From contig CAVPUC010000004.1 in the NCBI GenBank assembly GCA_963708865.1, positions 372,001 through 436,000 of the forward strand: a stretch of DNA of 64,000 nt, read 5' to 3'. The stretch is from DAIDKA01 sp963708865 (GTDB taxonomy: Bacteria > Pseudomonadota > Gammaproteobacteria > Steroidobacterales > Steroidobacteraceae). Positions 10,929 through 20,289 of this stretch are shown in pieces. Under the pieces are notes generated by a model. That model saw only the letters and a program-made list of their open reading frames with translations. It was not told the origin of the DNA and did no database searches. Both the position numbers and the translations under genes were made by a program. Positions within the stretch are counted from its first letter, which is position 1. Every line of letters begins with the position of its first letter.

Positions 10929-11930
10929 ATGTCAGCCGCCTATCCCAACCCGTCCGCCCCCCGACAGCTGAGGCAGGCCGCGGCCGATGCGGCGCAGGCC
11001 GGCGCTGATGTCATGGTGGCCGTCCTGGACGGTGCCATTGCCGCCCTGGAGATGGGCCGCGAATCGCTGGTCGAGGGCCAGTGGCAGCACGCCGCGCGGC
11101 AAATTCTTGCCACCAGCCACCTGCTGCAGGCCTTGCGCGACAATGTCGATGTGCTGGGCGGGGATCCGCTCGCCGCCAATCTCGCCGAGCTGTACGATTA
11201 TGCCAGCCAGAAAGTGAGCCTCGCGGCCAGCGCCCGGTGCCGGGCGCCCCTCGATGAGGTCTGGCATCTGCTGAAGGAAGTGCGGGCCGCCTGGTTTGCC
11301 CTGCCGGCGGCAGTTCGCCTGAAACCCGCAAAGCCCCGCCACGCGCATGCAGACCTGGAGCCCCGGCCGATGTTCGATGGTTCCGATACAGTAGTTCTCT
11401 TCAACGAACTGGCCTACGAGGAAGTGCTGCCGGTCATCTGGGCGCCACTGACCGGCCCGATGAATGCGGCGGTCGCCGCGGGGGTCACTGAGCGCAACGT
11501 GCGCCTGCTGCAGGCGCTCGCGGCCATCGAGGACCACGGCGTTGCCGAAAAACCCGATGAGTCGGCGCCTGACCTGGCGCGCCTGGACTTCAAGATCAAT
11601 CTGCTGCTCGACCTGGTCGGGCAGCTGCTGGTGGCCAATCGGCCCAGTCCCGTGCCGGTCGCCATTCGCTTCAATGCCCACGGCGCGGTGTGGCAGGCCG
11701 CTGCGCCGCTGCCGCAGGCCGGTGGTCAGGGCATCGTCGAAATTCACCTGCGCGACTTCCTGGCCGCACCGCTGCGGCTGGTGGGCACGCTCACACAAGT
11801 CGCGGCCGACGGTGAAGTGAAGGTACGCTTCGCGCCGGTCGGGGAAGCGGTCGCCGATCTGCTCGAGCGGCTGATTTTCCGCCATCACCGCCGCCAGATC
11901 GCCGGCATCCGCCAGCCGCGACGCGACTGA
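10929..11930 (+). CDS. FliS-like domain fused to an atypical PilZ (tPilZ) domain
   Basis: A 333-residue intact frame with two parts. Residues about 20-125 follow the FliS flagellin-chaperone pattern: DVMVAVLDGAIAALEMGRES, a GGDPLAANLAELYDYASQK segment, and LDEVWHLLKEVRAAW. This matches, position for position, the separate FliS at 61849. Residues about 150-330 resemble the atypical tPilZ domain of Xanthomonas flagellar proteins: VLFNELAYEEVLPVIW, RLLQALAAIEDHG, RLDFKINLLLDLVGQLL, and a basic end LIFRHHRRQIAGIR. The canonical PilZ c-di-GMP motifs (RxxxR, D/NxSxxG) are not evident. It lies upstream of fleQ under a FliA-type promoter. A role linking flagellin export or assembly to c-di-GMP is inference. 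The ribosome binding site is weak. Confidence 0.75.
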   Translation: MSAAYPNPSAPRQLRQAAADAAQAGADVMVAVLDGAIAALEMGRESLVEGQWQHAARQILATSHLLQALRDNVDVLGGDPLAANLAELYDYASQKVSLAASARCRAPLDEVWHLLKEVRAAWFALPAAVRLKPAKPRHAHADLEPRPMFDGSDTVVLFNELAYEEVLPVIWAPLTGPMNAAVAAGVTERNVRLLQALAAIEDHGVAEKPDESAPDLARLDFKINLLLDLVGQLLVANRPSPVPVAIRFNAHGAVWQAAAPLPQAGGQGIVEIHLRDFLAAPLRLVGTLTQVAADGEVKVRFAPVGEAVADLLERLIFRHHRRQIAGIRQPRRD

Positions 11931-12004
11931 TCGCCCGGCCGCTGGGCGGATGCGCTACCCTGCGTGCCGCGCCCGCGCCACATCACGCTTCGTAGCCGGT
12001 CAAA

Positions 12005-12020
12005 TGTGATTGGAGTCACG
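12005..12020. promoter_or_regulatory. CRP/Vfr/Clp-type binding site upstream of fleQ
   Basis: TGTGA-N6-TCACG, nine of ten half-site bases matching the CRP-family consensus TGTGA-N6-TCACA. It lies about 85-100 bases before the fleQ ATG. A TATATT at 12061-12066 could be a -10 hexamer, which would put the site centre near -60. Vfr controls fleQ in Pseudomonas; here the link is inferred. Confidence 0.6.
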
Positions 12021-12102
12021 GCTTGGGCGCATCACATACTCATAGGCCTGACTGGTTCTTTATATTGGACCCGCACCCGCTGGGGATGCTTGGGGAGATT
12101 TG

Positions 12103-13381
12103 ATGGCGGCGCCTGAAATGGCTGTTATCCCGGGATTCAAACGGGACGAGAGCCGTGAACCACCAATGCCACCGCGTACCGAAGAGCGCGTGCGGGTGCG
12201 GCTGCCGACCGGAACCTCCTTCGCCATCCGCGACGTGATCTCGCTGATCCGCCAGGTGGCAGAACACGATTCCACCGTCCTCATTCTCGGCGAGTCCGGC
12301 ACCGGCAAGGAAGTCGCGGCCCGCGCCGTCCACGATTTGAGCCCACGCCGGCAGCGGCCGTTCGTCGCGGTCAACTGCGGCGCCATTCCTGCGGAACTGC
12401 TGGAATCGGAACTCTTTGGCCATGAAAAGGGCGCCTTCACGGGTGCCGTGGCCACCCGCAAGGGCCGCTTCGAGATTGCCGAGGGCGGCACGCTGTTCCT
12501 CGATGAAATCGGCGACATGAGCCCAACCATGCAGGTCAAACTGCTGCGGGTACTGCAAGAGCGCATCTTCGAGCGGGTAGGTAACCACGTCCAGGTCCGC
12601 TGCAATGTGCGCATCATTGCCGCCACCCACCGCAACCTCGAAGAGTCGATCACACAAGGCCTGTTCCGTGAGGACCTGTACCACCGGCTGAATGTGTTCC
12701 CGATCGAAATGCCGGCGCTGCGCTCGCGTATCGAGGACCTGCCGCTGCTGGTCCGCGATTTCATCGCCCACAACATGGCCGAAGGCCGTGGCCAGGTGCA
12801 GTTGTCGCCGCTGTCGCTGGCGGCGCTGTCGCTGTATCGCTGGACCGGCAACGTCCGCGAACTCGGCAACCTGATCGAGCGGCTCTCCATTGTCTGTGCC
12901 GGACGCGTTGCGCACGTCGGCGACCTGCCCGCCAAGTACCGGCCATCGGACTGGACCGCCGTGACGGAACCGCCGCAGATCGCGCGCTCCGAGCAGCACT
13001 CGCATGTGCCGCTGTCAGTGGAATTCCAGTTCGGCGAGGAAACCGCGGAACTGCTCAGCCCCGGGGCGTTGCTGGAAGCAGCCGACCCGGCGCTGGCGGC
13101 CCTGGCCGCCCCGCCGGATCACACGCTGCGCGATGCCGCCCTGCCGCGTGCCGTGACCGAAATCGGCGACGCTGGATAACGCGACGCTGCCCGCCGATGG
13201 CATCGACCTGCGCGCCCATCTGACTCAGATTGAACGGCGCCTCATCGAGCAGGCGCTGGAACGCTCCAAGGGCACCGTGGCCCATGCCGCCCGGCTGCTC
13301 GGGCTGCGTCGGACGACGCTGGTTGAGAAGCTGCGCAAGCTGGGGCTGGTGACCGCGGAGCTCGACGCGACGGAAGATTGA
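12103..13381 (+). CDS. fleQ: FleQ-like sigma54-dependent flagellar master activator lacking the N-terminal FleQ domain
   Basis: Enhancer-binding AAA+ activator expected to open sigma54 promoters of flagellar genes. Walker A GESGTGKE lies near residue 63, the sigma54-contact loop GAFTGA near 107, Walker B TLFLDEIGDM near 130, and WTGNVRELGN near 245. A C-terminal Fis-type helix-turn-helix (GTVAHAARLLGLRRTTLVEKL) is reached after one frame shift near 13165-13180. The AAA+ part matches Pseudomonas FleQ closely, and RVRLPTGTS aligns with LFRSLVGTS around the c-di-GMP-contacting arginine. Only about 35 residues precede the AAA+ module, so the usual 110-residue N-terminal domain is absent. Start ATG 12103 has GGGGAG upstream. 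Confidence 0.85.
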
Positions 13382-13447
13382 CGGCAAGCGGCAGATTCAT
13401 GCCGCTTCGTGTGATCGCCTTCACGCTTTGATGGCAATTTGCCGCCG

Positions 13448-13462
13448 GGCACGCCTCTTGCA
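13448..13462 (+). promoter_or_regulatory. Sigma54 promoter of the FleR-like gene
   Basis: GGCACG-CCTC-TTGCA with exact GG-N10-GC spacing, 39 bases before the start codon at 13501. It matches the TGGCACG-N4-TTGCA consensus except for the first base and suggests activation by FleQ. Confidence 0.85.
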
Positions 13463-13500
13463 CCTCTCCCCTCGTAACAGCATTCCTGTTCGGGGTTTGA

Positions 13501-14641
13501 ATGGTCCAGGATTCCACAATCGCAGTATCAAGCAATGCCCGGCGGGCACTTGAGCCGCAGCCGGTAGCGAGCGCCGCCTCATCGCAGCGCCTGCTGGAAC
13601 TCGCCCGTCGCGTCGCAGCCAGCGACTGCACCGTGCTGATCGTCGGTGAGTCCGGCACCGGCAAGGAAGTGCTCGCGCGCTTCGTGCACCGCTTCTCGAC
13701 CCGCAGTGACGGTCCGTTCGTGGCGGTGAACTGCGCGGCGATCCCGGAGAACATGCTTGAGGCCATTCTGTTCGGCTACGAGCGCGGCGCCTTCACCGGC
13801 GCGCATACCGCGCATCCCGGAAAGTTCGAACAGGCACAGGGCGGCACGCTGCTGCTGGATGAGATCACCGAGATGCCCTTGAGCCTGCAGGCGAAGCTGC
13901 TGCGGGTATTGCAGGAACGCGAGGTCGAGCGCCTGGGCGGTCGCACCGCCATCGCGCTGGAGCTGCGCGTGCTGGCGACCACCAACCGTCGGCTGCGCGA
14001 GGAAGTCGCCGCCGGGCGCTTCCGCGAGGATCTTTATTATCGGCTGAACGTGTTCCCGCTGGGCCTGCTGCCGCTGCGCCAGCGGCGCGACGACATCCTG
14101 CCGCTCGCCATGCAGCTGCTCGGGCTGCGCTCGCGAGTGGGCGAACCGATACCGGCGTTGAGCGCGGAGGCCGCGCAGCTGCTGCTCACCTACGCGTGGC
14201 CCGGCAACGTCCGCGAACTCGACAATCTGCTGCAGCGCGCCTTGATCCTGGTCAACGGGCCGGTCATTGCACCCGAACACATTCAATTTGAACCGGCCCC
14301 TGAGGTCGCGGCAAGCGCGCCGGCGCCCGCGCCGTGAGCGCCGCACTCGCGCGCGCCGCGAATTCACGATGGTTCAGCGGCCGATGAAATTCGTGATGTC
14401 GCCGCCTGCGCCTCCCCGCTGGATGCCGGCGGCGGAGGCGCACCCGGGCGCGACGGATGAGACGCGCGGCTCGCTCGCCGATTCATTGGGCCAGGTTGAG
14501 CGCAACGTCATTCTCGATGCGTTGCGCAGCGGCAGCAGCACGCGCCGCGAAATCGCCGAACGCCTTGGCATCTCGCCCAGAACCTTGCGTTACAAGCTCG
14601 CCCGGCTGCGTGCCGCCGGCATTGAAGTTCCTGCCGTTTGA
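13501..14641 (+). CDS. FleR/FlrC-like sigma54-dependent activator without receiver domain
   Basis: Second enhancer-binding protein of the cascade. It has Walker A GESGTGKE near residue 50, GAFTGA near 97, TLLLDEITEMP near 116, and WPGNVRELDNLLQRA near 233. A Fis-type helix-turn-helix, REIAERLGISPRTLRYKLARL, is at the C-terminus. The frame shifts by one base near 14330, joining ...ASAPAPAP to the DNA-binding end; corrected length about 380. FleR and FlrC normally start with a phospho-receiver of about 115 residues; here only about 30 residues precede the AAA+ core, and no FleS/FlrB kinase gene is nearby. It may therefore be controlled by level or by a partner protein. It is read from a sigma54 promoter and runs 15 bases ahead of fliE. 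Confidence 0.8.
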
Positions 14642-14656
14642 AGCAGCGGAGCCACC

Positions 14657-15020
14657 ATGAGTCAAATATCGATCGATCAGGTCCTGTCCCAGATCCGCAG
14701 CATTGCCGCGCAGACCCAGGCCCCGGGCATCAAGCCGGCAGGCCTCACTAATGGGTGCCGCGGCTGCCTCCGGCGCCGGCGCGGTATCCGGCACCGACAG
14801 CAACTTTGCGACCCTGATGCGCAGCGGGCTTGAGCAGGCCAATCAGACGGAACTGCGCGCCAATGACCTCGCCGACAAGTTCGAGCGCGGCGTGCCCGGC
14901 GTGGACCTGCCGACGGTCATGCTCGAGGCCAACAAGGCGAATCTGAGCTTTCGCGCGGTGACCGAGGTACGCAACCGGCTGATCAGCGCGTACACCGACA
15001 TCATGAACATGCAGATGTAA
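14657..15020 (+). CDS. fliE: Flagellar hook-basal body protein FliE
   Basis: Junction protein between the MS ring and the proximal rod. The C-terminal half is diagnostic: FATLMRSGLEQANQTE, DLPTVMLEANKANLSFRAVTEVRNRLISAYTDIMNMQM. The first 30 residues (MSQISIDQVLSQIRSIAAQ) are in a different frame, and one inserted base near 14745 joins them; corrected length is about 120 residues. Start ATG 14657 has GGAG about 6 bases upstream. It begins the fliEFGHIJK series and is probably cotranscribed with the FleR-like gene 15 bases upstream. Confidence 0.9.
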
Positions 15021-15041
15021 CTGGAAGCGACCCCCGACTTC

Positions 15042-16796
15042 ATGACCAATAACACTGAAGAATTACCGGAGTTCACCGTGAGTACCGCGACCACCGCCGA
15101 AGTGGTATATCCGCGCTGGACCCAGGGCCTGCGTCCCATCCTGTTGCTGGTGGGTATTGCCGCCGCGGTCGCCGCCGGCGTCACCGTGGTGCTGTGGTCA
15201 CGCGGTCCCAACTACAGCATGCTGTATGCGAATCTGGCGACGGAAGACCAGGCCCAGATCACCCAGGCGCTGGATGCCGCCGACCATTCCCTACCGGATC
15301 GAGGCCGGATCGAACGCGGTCATGGTGCCCTCCGAGCGCTTGAGCGAGGCGCGCATGAAGCTCGCCGGCCAGGGTCTGCCCGACAATGACAACGGCTTCT
15401 CGCTGATGACCAAGGACCCGGGTCTGGGTGTCAGCCAGTTTGTGGAGAACGCCCGCTACCAGCACGCCATGGAAACCGAGCTCGCCCACACCATCGCGAG
15501 TCTGCGACCGGTGGACGGCGCGCGGGTGCATCTGGCGGTGCCACACCAATCCGCCTTTGTTCGCGACCAGCGCGACGGCAGCGCCTCGGTATTCGTGCAG
15601 CTGAAGGCCGGTCGCCGGCTGGAACAGGAGCAGGTGCAGGCGATCGTCAACCTGGTCGCCTCGAGCGTCCCGGACCTGCACTCCAACCAGGTCACCGTGA
15701 TTGACCAGCAGGGGCACCTGCTGACGACGCCACCGGGAAGCGATGATTCATCGCTGCGCGAGGAGCGCTTCCAGGTCGTGCAGCGCATGGAGGATGATTA
15801 CGAACAGCGCATCGAATCCATCGTGACGCCCATCGTCGGCATCGGCAAGGTGCGCGCCCAGGTCGTGGCGCAAGTCGACAGCTCGACCACCGAACAGGCC
15901 ACCGAGGATTACAAGCCAGGCAGCCAGATCGTCCGCAGCGAACAGCAGTCCGAGACCAGCAGCCGCGATGGCGCACCGGGCGGCGGTGTCCCCGGGGCGT
16001 TGAGCAATCAGCCGCCCGCGAGCGGCGTGGCCCAGCCGCCGCCACCGAACAAGCCAGCCACGCCCGGCCCCGGCCGCCGGGGCCGCCGCGGCCCAGGCCA
16101 CCGCCGAGGCGGCAGCGACGGTTTCGAGCGCACCGGACAACGTGTCCACGCAGAGCACCCGGAACTATGAAATCGGCCGCACGGTGGCCTACACCCGCCA
16201 GCCGGCCGGGCAGCTGAAACGCCTCACCGTTGCGGTGGTGGTCGATGACATGCCGGTGATCGGCAAGGACGGCAAGCCCGCCAAGGGGCGGCCGCTGACG
16301 GACGCCGAACTGAACCATATCACCACCCTCGTGAAGGACGCGGTCGGCTTCGACCAGGCGCGCGGCGACAGCGTCAATGTCGTGAATGCCTCGTTCCGCA
16401 CTGAGGTCGCGCCGGCGGAAACCGAACTGGAAAAAGTGCCGATGTGGGAGACCCCGCTGTTCCGTGACATGGCCAAGCTCGGCGCCGGCGTCATCATCCT
16501 GCTGGTGCTGGCCCTCGCGGTGCTGCGGCCGATGATCAAGGCCCTGATGCCCTCGGCGCAAAGCCGCGGGCTGCTCGCAGGTCCCGGCAACACCGGTCAG
16601 CATCGGCAGTGGCGGCAGTGCCCCCGGATACACCGGCGGCATGCCGCAACATGCGCAGGAGGGCGGCGCCGCTGCCTCGCCGCCCGCGCCGCAGGTGCCC
16701 TATGACCAGCAGATCACCAATGCCCGGGCGCTGGTGAACCAGGACCCCAAGCGCGTAGCGCAGGTGGTCCGCAACTGGGTGTCGGTCGATGAGTGA
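15042..16796 (+). CDS. fliF: Flagellar M-ring protein FliF
   Basis: Forms the MS ring in the inner membrane. A transmembrane helix near residues 30-50 (PILLLVGIAAAVAAGVTVVL) is followed by the periplasmic ring-building domains (YSMLYANLATEDQAQI, LGVSQFVENARYQHAMETELAHTI, VDGARVHLAVPHQSAF). Then come a proline-rich loop, NYEIGRTVAYTRQPAGQLKRLTVAVVVDD, a second helix (LGAGVIILLVLALAVLRPMI), and a cytosolic tail ending VAQVVRNWVSVDE that should bind FliG. Three single-base insertions occur, one of them an extra C near 15284. Corrected length is about 583 residues. The stop overlaps the fliG start by eight bases. Confidence 0.92.
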
Positions 16797-17802
16797 CGAA
16801 GCCACCAAAGGTGACAACCGCGATGGCACCGAGCGTGCCGCGATCCTGCTCCTGACGCTCGGCGAACATGAGGCCGCCCAGGTGCTCAAACACATGGGCG
16901 CGCGCGAAGTACAGAAAATCGGCGCGGCGATGGCGCAGCTGCAGAACGTGTCACGCGAGGAGGTGAGTGGGGTGCTCTCGGAATTCTCCAGTGGCGTGTC
17001 CCGTCAGACCTCGGTCGGCGTCGGCGTCGATGAGTTTCTGCGCAACGTGATGACCAATGCGCTCGGTGAGGAAAAGGCCGCCAACGTCATCGAACGCATC
17101 AACGTCGGCCTGCCGAACAAGGGCCTCGAGACCCTCAAGTGGATGGACTCGCGCAGCGTCGCCGAGGTCATCCACAATGAACATCCGCAGATCATCGCCA
17201 TCGTCCTGGCCTACCTCGAACCGGACATGGCCGCCGATGTCATGAAGCAGCTGCCGTCCAGTCTGCACGCGGATGTGATGATGCGCATCGCCACATTGGA
17301 CGGCGTGCAGCCGGCCGCCCTCTCGGAGCTGGATGAGGTCATCGAGAAGAGTTTCGCGAGCACCTCCAGCCGCACCTCCGAGCTCGGTGGCGAAAAGGCC
17401 GCCGCCAACATCATCAATGCGCTGGAACCCTCCATCGAGTCGGCCGTGATGGAACACATCACCAATGCCGATGCGGCGCTTGGCGCCCGCATCCAGGACC
17501 TGGTATTCGTATTCGACAACCTTATCGACGTCGATGATCGCGGCCTGCAGGAGATCCTGCGGCAGGTACAGGGCGACCAGCTGCTGCTGGCGCTCAAGGG
17601 CTGCGATGAGCCCCTCAAGCAGAAGATATTCAAGAACATGTCGCAGCGCGCGGCCGAAATGCTCCGCGATGACCTGGAAGCCAAGGGCCCGGTGCGCCTC
17701 GCCTACGTGGAGGCTGCGCAGAAGGAAATCCTGGCTGTAGCGCGCAAGCTCGCCGAGGAAGGCACGATCGCGCTGGGTGGCAAGGGAGAGACGTTTGTCT
17801 GA
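16789..17802 (+). CDS. fliG: Flagellar motor switch protein FliG
   Basis: Rotor protein that receives torque from the stator and links the MS ring to FliM. The intact 337-residue frame has the family length. The N-terminal part includes RAAILLLTLGEHEAAQVLKHMG; the middle domain has EHPQIIAIVLAYLEPDMAADV and the EKAAANIINALEPSIE segment; the C-terminal torque domain has FVFDNLIDVDDRGLQEILRQV with the conserved charged residues, then KGCDEPLKQKIFKNMSQRAAE. It overlaps both fliF and fliH. Confidence 0.97.
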   Translation: MSDEATKGDNRDGTERAAILLLTLGEHEAAQVLKHMGAREVQKIGAAMAQLQNVSREEVSGVLSEFSSGVSRQTSVGVGVDEFLRNVMTNALGEEKAANVIERINVGLPNKGLETLKWMDSRSVAEVIHNEHPQIIAIVLAYLEPDMAADVMKQLPSSLHADVMMRIATLDGVQPAALSELDEVIEKSFASTSSRTSELGGEKAAANIINALEPSIESAVMEHITNADAALGARIQDLVFVFDNLIDVDDRGLQEILRQVQGDQLLLALKGCDEPLKQKIFKNMSQRAAEMLRDDLEAKGPVRLAYVEAAQKEILAVARKLAEEGTIALGGKGETFV

Positions 17803-18474
17803 GAGCCCTCGAACCCGCGCGCCCAGCGCCGAGCGCTGGTCATTGCCACACCGTTGATGGTCCGATCGTCGGCATGCGCCGCGACTCGGCGCGCGCGCGC
17901 GATGCTGAATCGGCGCGGGTCAGCGATGCCGCGCGCCAGGCCGAAATGACCCGCGGCTACGAAGCCGGTGTCAGCGCCGGGCAGGCCCAGCTGCAGAGCC
18001 AGAACGATGCGCTCGCGGCGCGCATCGCGCGCCTGGATGAGATTCTCAACCGCGCTGTGCACGCCACTTGAGCTCTTGGATGAGGAAGTTGAACAACAGC
18101 TGGTACTGTTGGCGCTGGCCGTAGGCAAGCAGCTGGCGCGCCGCGAACTGAAGACCGATCCCGCGCAGATCACGGCGCTGATCCGCGAAGCGGTCGGCAG
18201 GCTGCCTGCGGCAGCGCGCGACGTGCGCGTGTTCCTGCATCCCGAGGATGCCGCAGCGGTCGCGGAGCGTCTGGCCACCGCCGGGCAGGAGCGCGCCTGG
18301 ACGATGGTCGAGGATCCGACGCTGGCCCGCGGCGGCTGCCTGGTGCGCACCGAGAATTCACAGATCGATGCGCGGCTTGAAAGCCGCGTCAATGCCATCG
18401 TCAGCAGCATGCTGGGCGAGGAGCGGGCCAGCGCCCGCCTGGACGCCGCAGCCAGCGAAAGCGGCGAATCATGA
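17795..18474 (+). CDS. fliH: Flagellar assembly protein FliH
   Basis: Regulator and stator of the export ATPase FliI. The N-terminus, read from a TTG overlapping the fliG stop, gives SERW-SLP-VDGPIVG, the short Arg-Trp motif by which FliH binds FlhA and FliN. The middle is an Ala/Arg/Glu/Gln-rich helix with GYEAGVSAGQAQ. The C-terminal FliH domain has LALAVGKQLARRELKTDP and VFLHPEDAAAV. The frame shifts near 17845 and near 18065. Corrected length is about 225 residues. The start is uncertain because no ATG is available in this frame. The stop overlaps fliI. Confidence 0.8.
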
Positions 18475-19826
18475 GCGCGGCGCAGCAACCGGCAAGCCAG
18501 CAGCGCCTGCGCGATTCACTGGCGCGCTGCGTGCGCCAGGTCGAGCGCCTGCCGCCGCCGCCGGTGCAGGGTAGCCTCACGCGCATGGTCGGTCTGGCGC
18601 TCGAAGCGGTGGGCTGCCAGGCCTCCATCGGCGACAGCTGCGATGTCACGACGACCGATGGCAACAGTATCGAGGCCGAAGTGGTCGGCTTCTCCGGCGA
18701 CCGGCTCTACCTGATGCCGACCGGAGATCCACACGGCCTGGGCCCCAATGCACGGGTCGTTCCCAGCCAGCGTGCCGGCACCGTGCCGGTGGGCCCGGAG
18801 CTGCTCGGGCGCATCATCGACGGTGCCGCACAGCCGCTCGATGGCTTGGGCCCGCTCAATTGCGCCGGGCGGGTCCGGCTTACCGGTGTGCCGATGAATC
18901 CGCTGGGCCGCCAGTCCATCTCACAGTCGCTGGACGTGGGCGTGCGCACCATCAACAGCCTCTTGACCGTGGGACGCGGCCAGCGCATCGGCCTGTTCAG
19001 CGGCAGTGGCGTGGGCAAGAGCGTGCTGCTCGGCATGATGGCCCGTTATACCAGCGCCGATGTGATCGTCGTCGGCCTCATCGGTGAACGCGGCCGTGAA
19101 GTAAAGGAATTCGTTGACCGTATTCTGGGACCGGCGGACCGGGCGCGCGCAGTGGTTGTCGCAGCTCCCGCGGATACCCCGCCGCTGATGCGGCTGCATG
19201 GCGCGTGGCTCGCCACCGCCGTCGCCGAATACTTCCGAGACTGCGGCAAGAGCGTGCTCTTGATCATGGACTCCCTGACCCGCTTCGCCCAGGCACAGCG
19301 TGAGATCGGGCTCGCCATCGGCGAGGCGCCGGCCACCAAGGGTTACCCCCCTTCGGTGTTCGCCCGCCTGCCACAGCTGGTCGAGCGTGCCGGCAACGGC
19401 ATGCAGGGCAGCGGCTCCATCACCGCCTTCTACACCGTGCTCGCCGAGGGCGACGACCAGAACGACCCCATCGTGGATGCCGCGCGTGCCATTCTCGATG
19501 GCCACGTGGTGCTGTCGCGCCGCATCGCCGAGAGCGGCCGCTATCCCGCGATCGACGTGGAAGCCTCGGTCAGCCGCGCCATGCACGAAATCGTTTCGCC
19601 CGAGCACCAGGAGCTGGCGCGGCGCTTCCGGCAGCAGCTGGCGACCTATGAACAGAATCGCGATCTGATTGCCATCGGTGCCTACCAGCGCGGCAGCGAC
19701 CCGCGAATCGATGCCGCCATTGCCTTTTGGCCCAAGCTCGAACGGTTTCTGCAACAGGACATGCGCACCCGCGTGGATTTCGCGGGCAGCATCGCGGCGC
19801 TGCAAAGCGTCATGGCGGACGGATAA
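18471..19826 (+). CDS. fliI: Flagellum-specific ATPase FliI
   Basis: Hexameric ATPase of the flagellar type III export apparatus, related to the F1 beta subunit. The 451-residue intact frame has Walker A GLFSGSGVGKSVLLGMMAR (about residues 177-195), the GLIGERGREVKEF motif, Walker B SVLLIMDSLTRFAQAQREI, and the KGYPPSVFARLPQLVERAG segment. It follows FliH with a four-base overlap and precedes FliJ by seven bases, the usual fliH-I-J order. Confidence 0.97.
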   Translation: MSAAQQPASQQRLRDSLARCVRQVERLPPPPVQGSLTRMVGLALEAVGCQASIGDSCDVTTTDGNSIEAEVVGFSGDRLYLMPTGDPHGLGPNARVVPSQRAGTVPVGPELLGRIIDGAAQPLDGLGPLNCAGRVRLTGVPMNPLGRQSISQSLDVGVRTINSLLTVGRGQRIGLFSGSGVGKSVLLGMMARYTSADVIVVGLIGERGREVKEFVDRILGPADRARAVVVAAPADTPPLMRLHGAWLATAVAEYFRDCGKSVLLIMDSLTRFAQAQREIGLAIGEAPATKGYPPSVFARLPQLVERAGNGMQGSGSITAFYTVLAEGDDQNDPIVDAARAILDGHVVLSRRIAESGRYPAIDVEASVSRAMHEIVSPEHQELARRFRQQLATYEQNRDLIAIGAYQRGSDPRIDAAIAFWPKLERFLQQDMRTRVDFAGSIAALQSVMADG

Positions 19827-19833
19827 CCTCAGC

Positions 19834-20289
19834 ATGAGTCCAACCAAAAGGCTGCAGGTGGTTCAGCGCGTCACCGACGAGAAACAGCGCCAGCAGGCAC
19901 GGCGGCTGACGCAAAGTCGCGCGCGCGTCGCCCAGTGCGAGACGAAGCTGAAGGAACTGCAGGGTTATCAGCAAGGCTACATTCGGGAGTTCGACCAGCG
20001 CGCGGCCTCCGGCATCGCCGGTGCGGGAATTCGGGAATTCCAGGCTTTTCTGGCCAAGCTCGCCGAAGCCGTGCAGCAGCAGCAGGAGCTGCTGCGCAAG
20101 GCGCAGGCCGAGAGCGAATCCGAACAGACCAACTGGCAGGGCGCCGCGCAGCGCTCGCAGATCATGGACAAGGTCGTGGAACGTTACACGGCCAGGGATA
20201 CCAAGGCCCGGGACCAGCGCGAGCAGCGCGAATCCGATGACCGCGGCCAACGCAAGACAACTGGGAGGCTCGATTCAGGTGGGATTTAA
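19834..20289 (+). CDS. fliJ: Flagellar export chaperone/central stalk FliJ
   Basis: Coiled-coil protein that sits in the FliI ring and couples it to FlhA. The intact 151-residue frame is almost entirely charged helix (RLQVVQRVTDEKQRQQARRL, ETKLKELQGYQQGYIREF, FLAKLAEAVQQQQELLRKA) and ends in a basic stretch. It lies directly after fliI and overlaps the start of fliK, which supports the assignment more than sequence alone, since FliJ conserves little beyond its coiled-coil pattern. Confidence 0.85.
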   Translation: MSPTKRLQVVQRVTDEKQRQQARRLTQSRARVAQCETKLKELQGYQQGYIREFDQRAASGIAGAGIREFQAFLAKLAEAVQQQQELLRKAQAESESEQTNWQGAAQRSQIMDKVVERYTARDTKARDQREQRESDDRGQRKTTGRLDSGGI

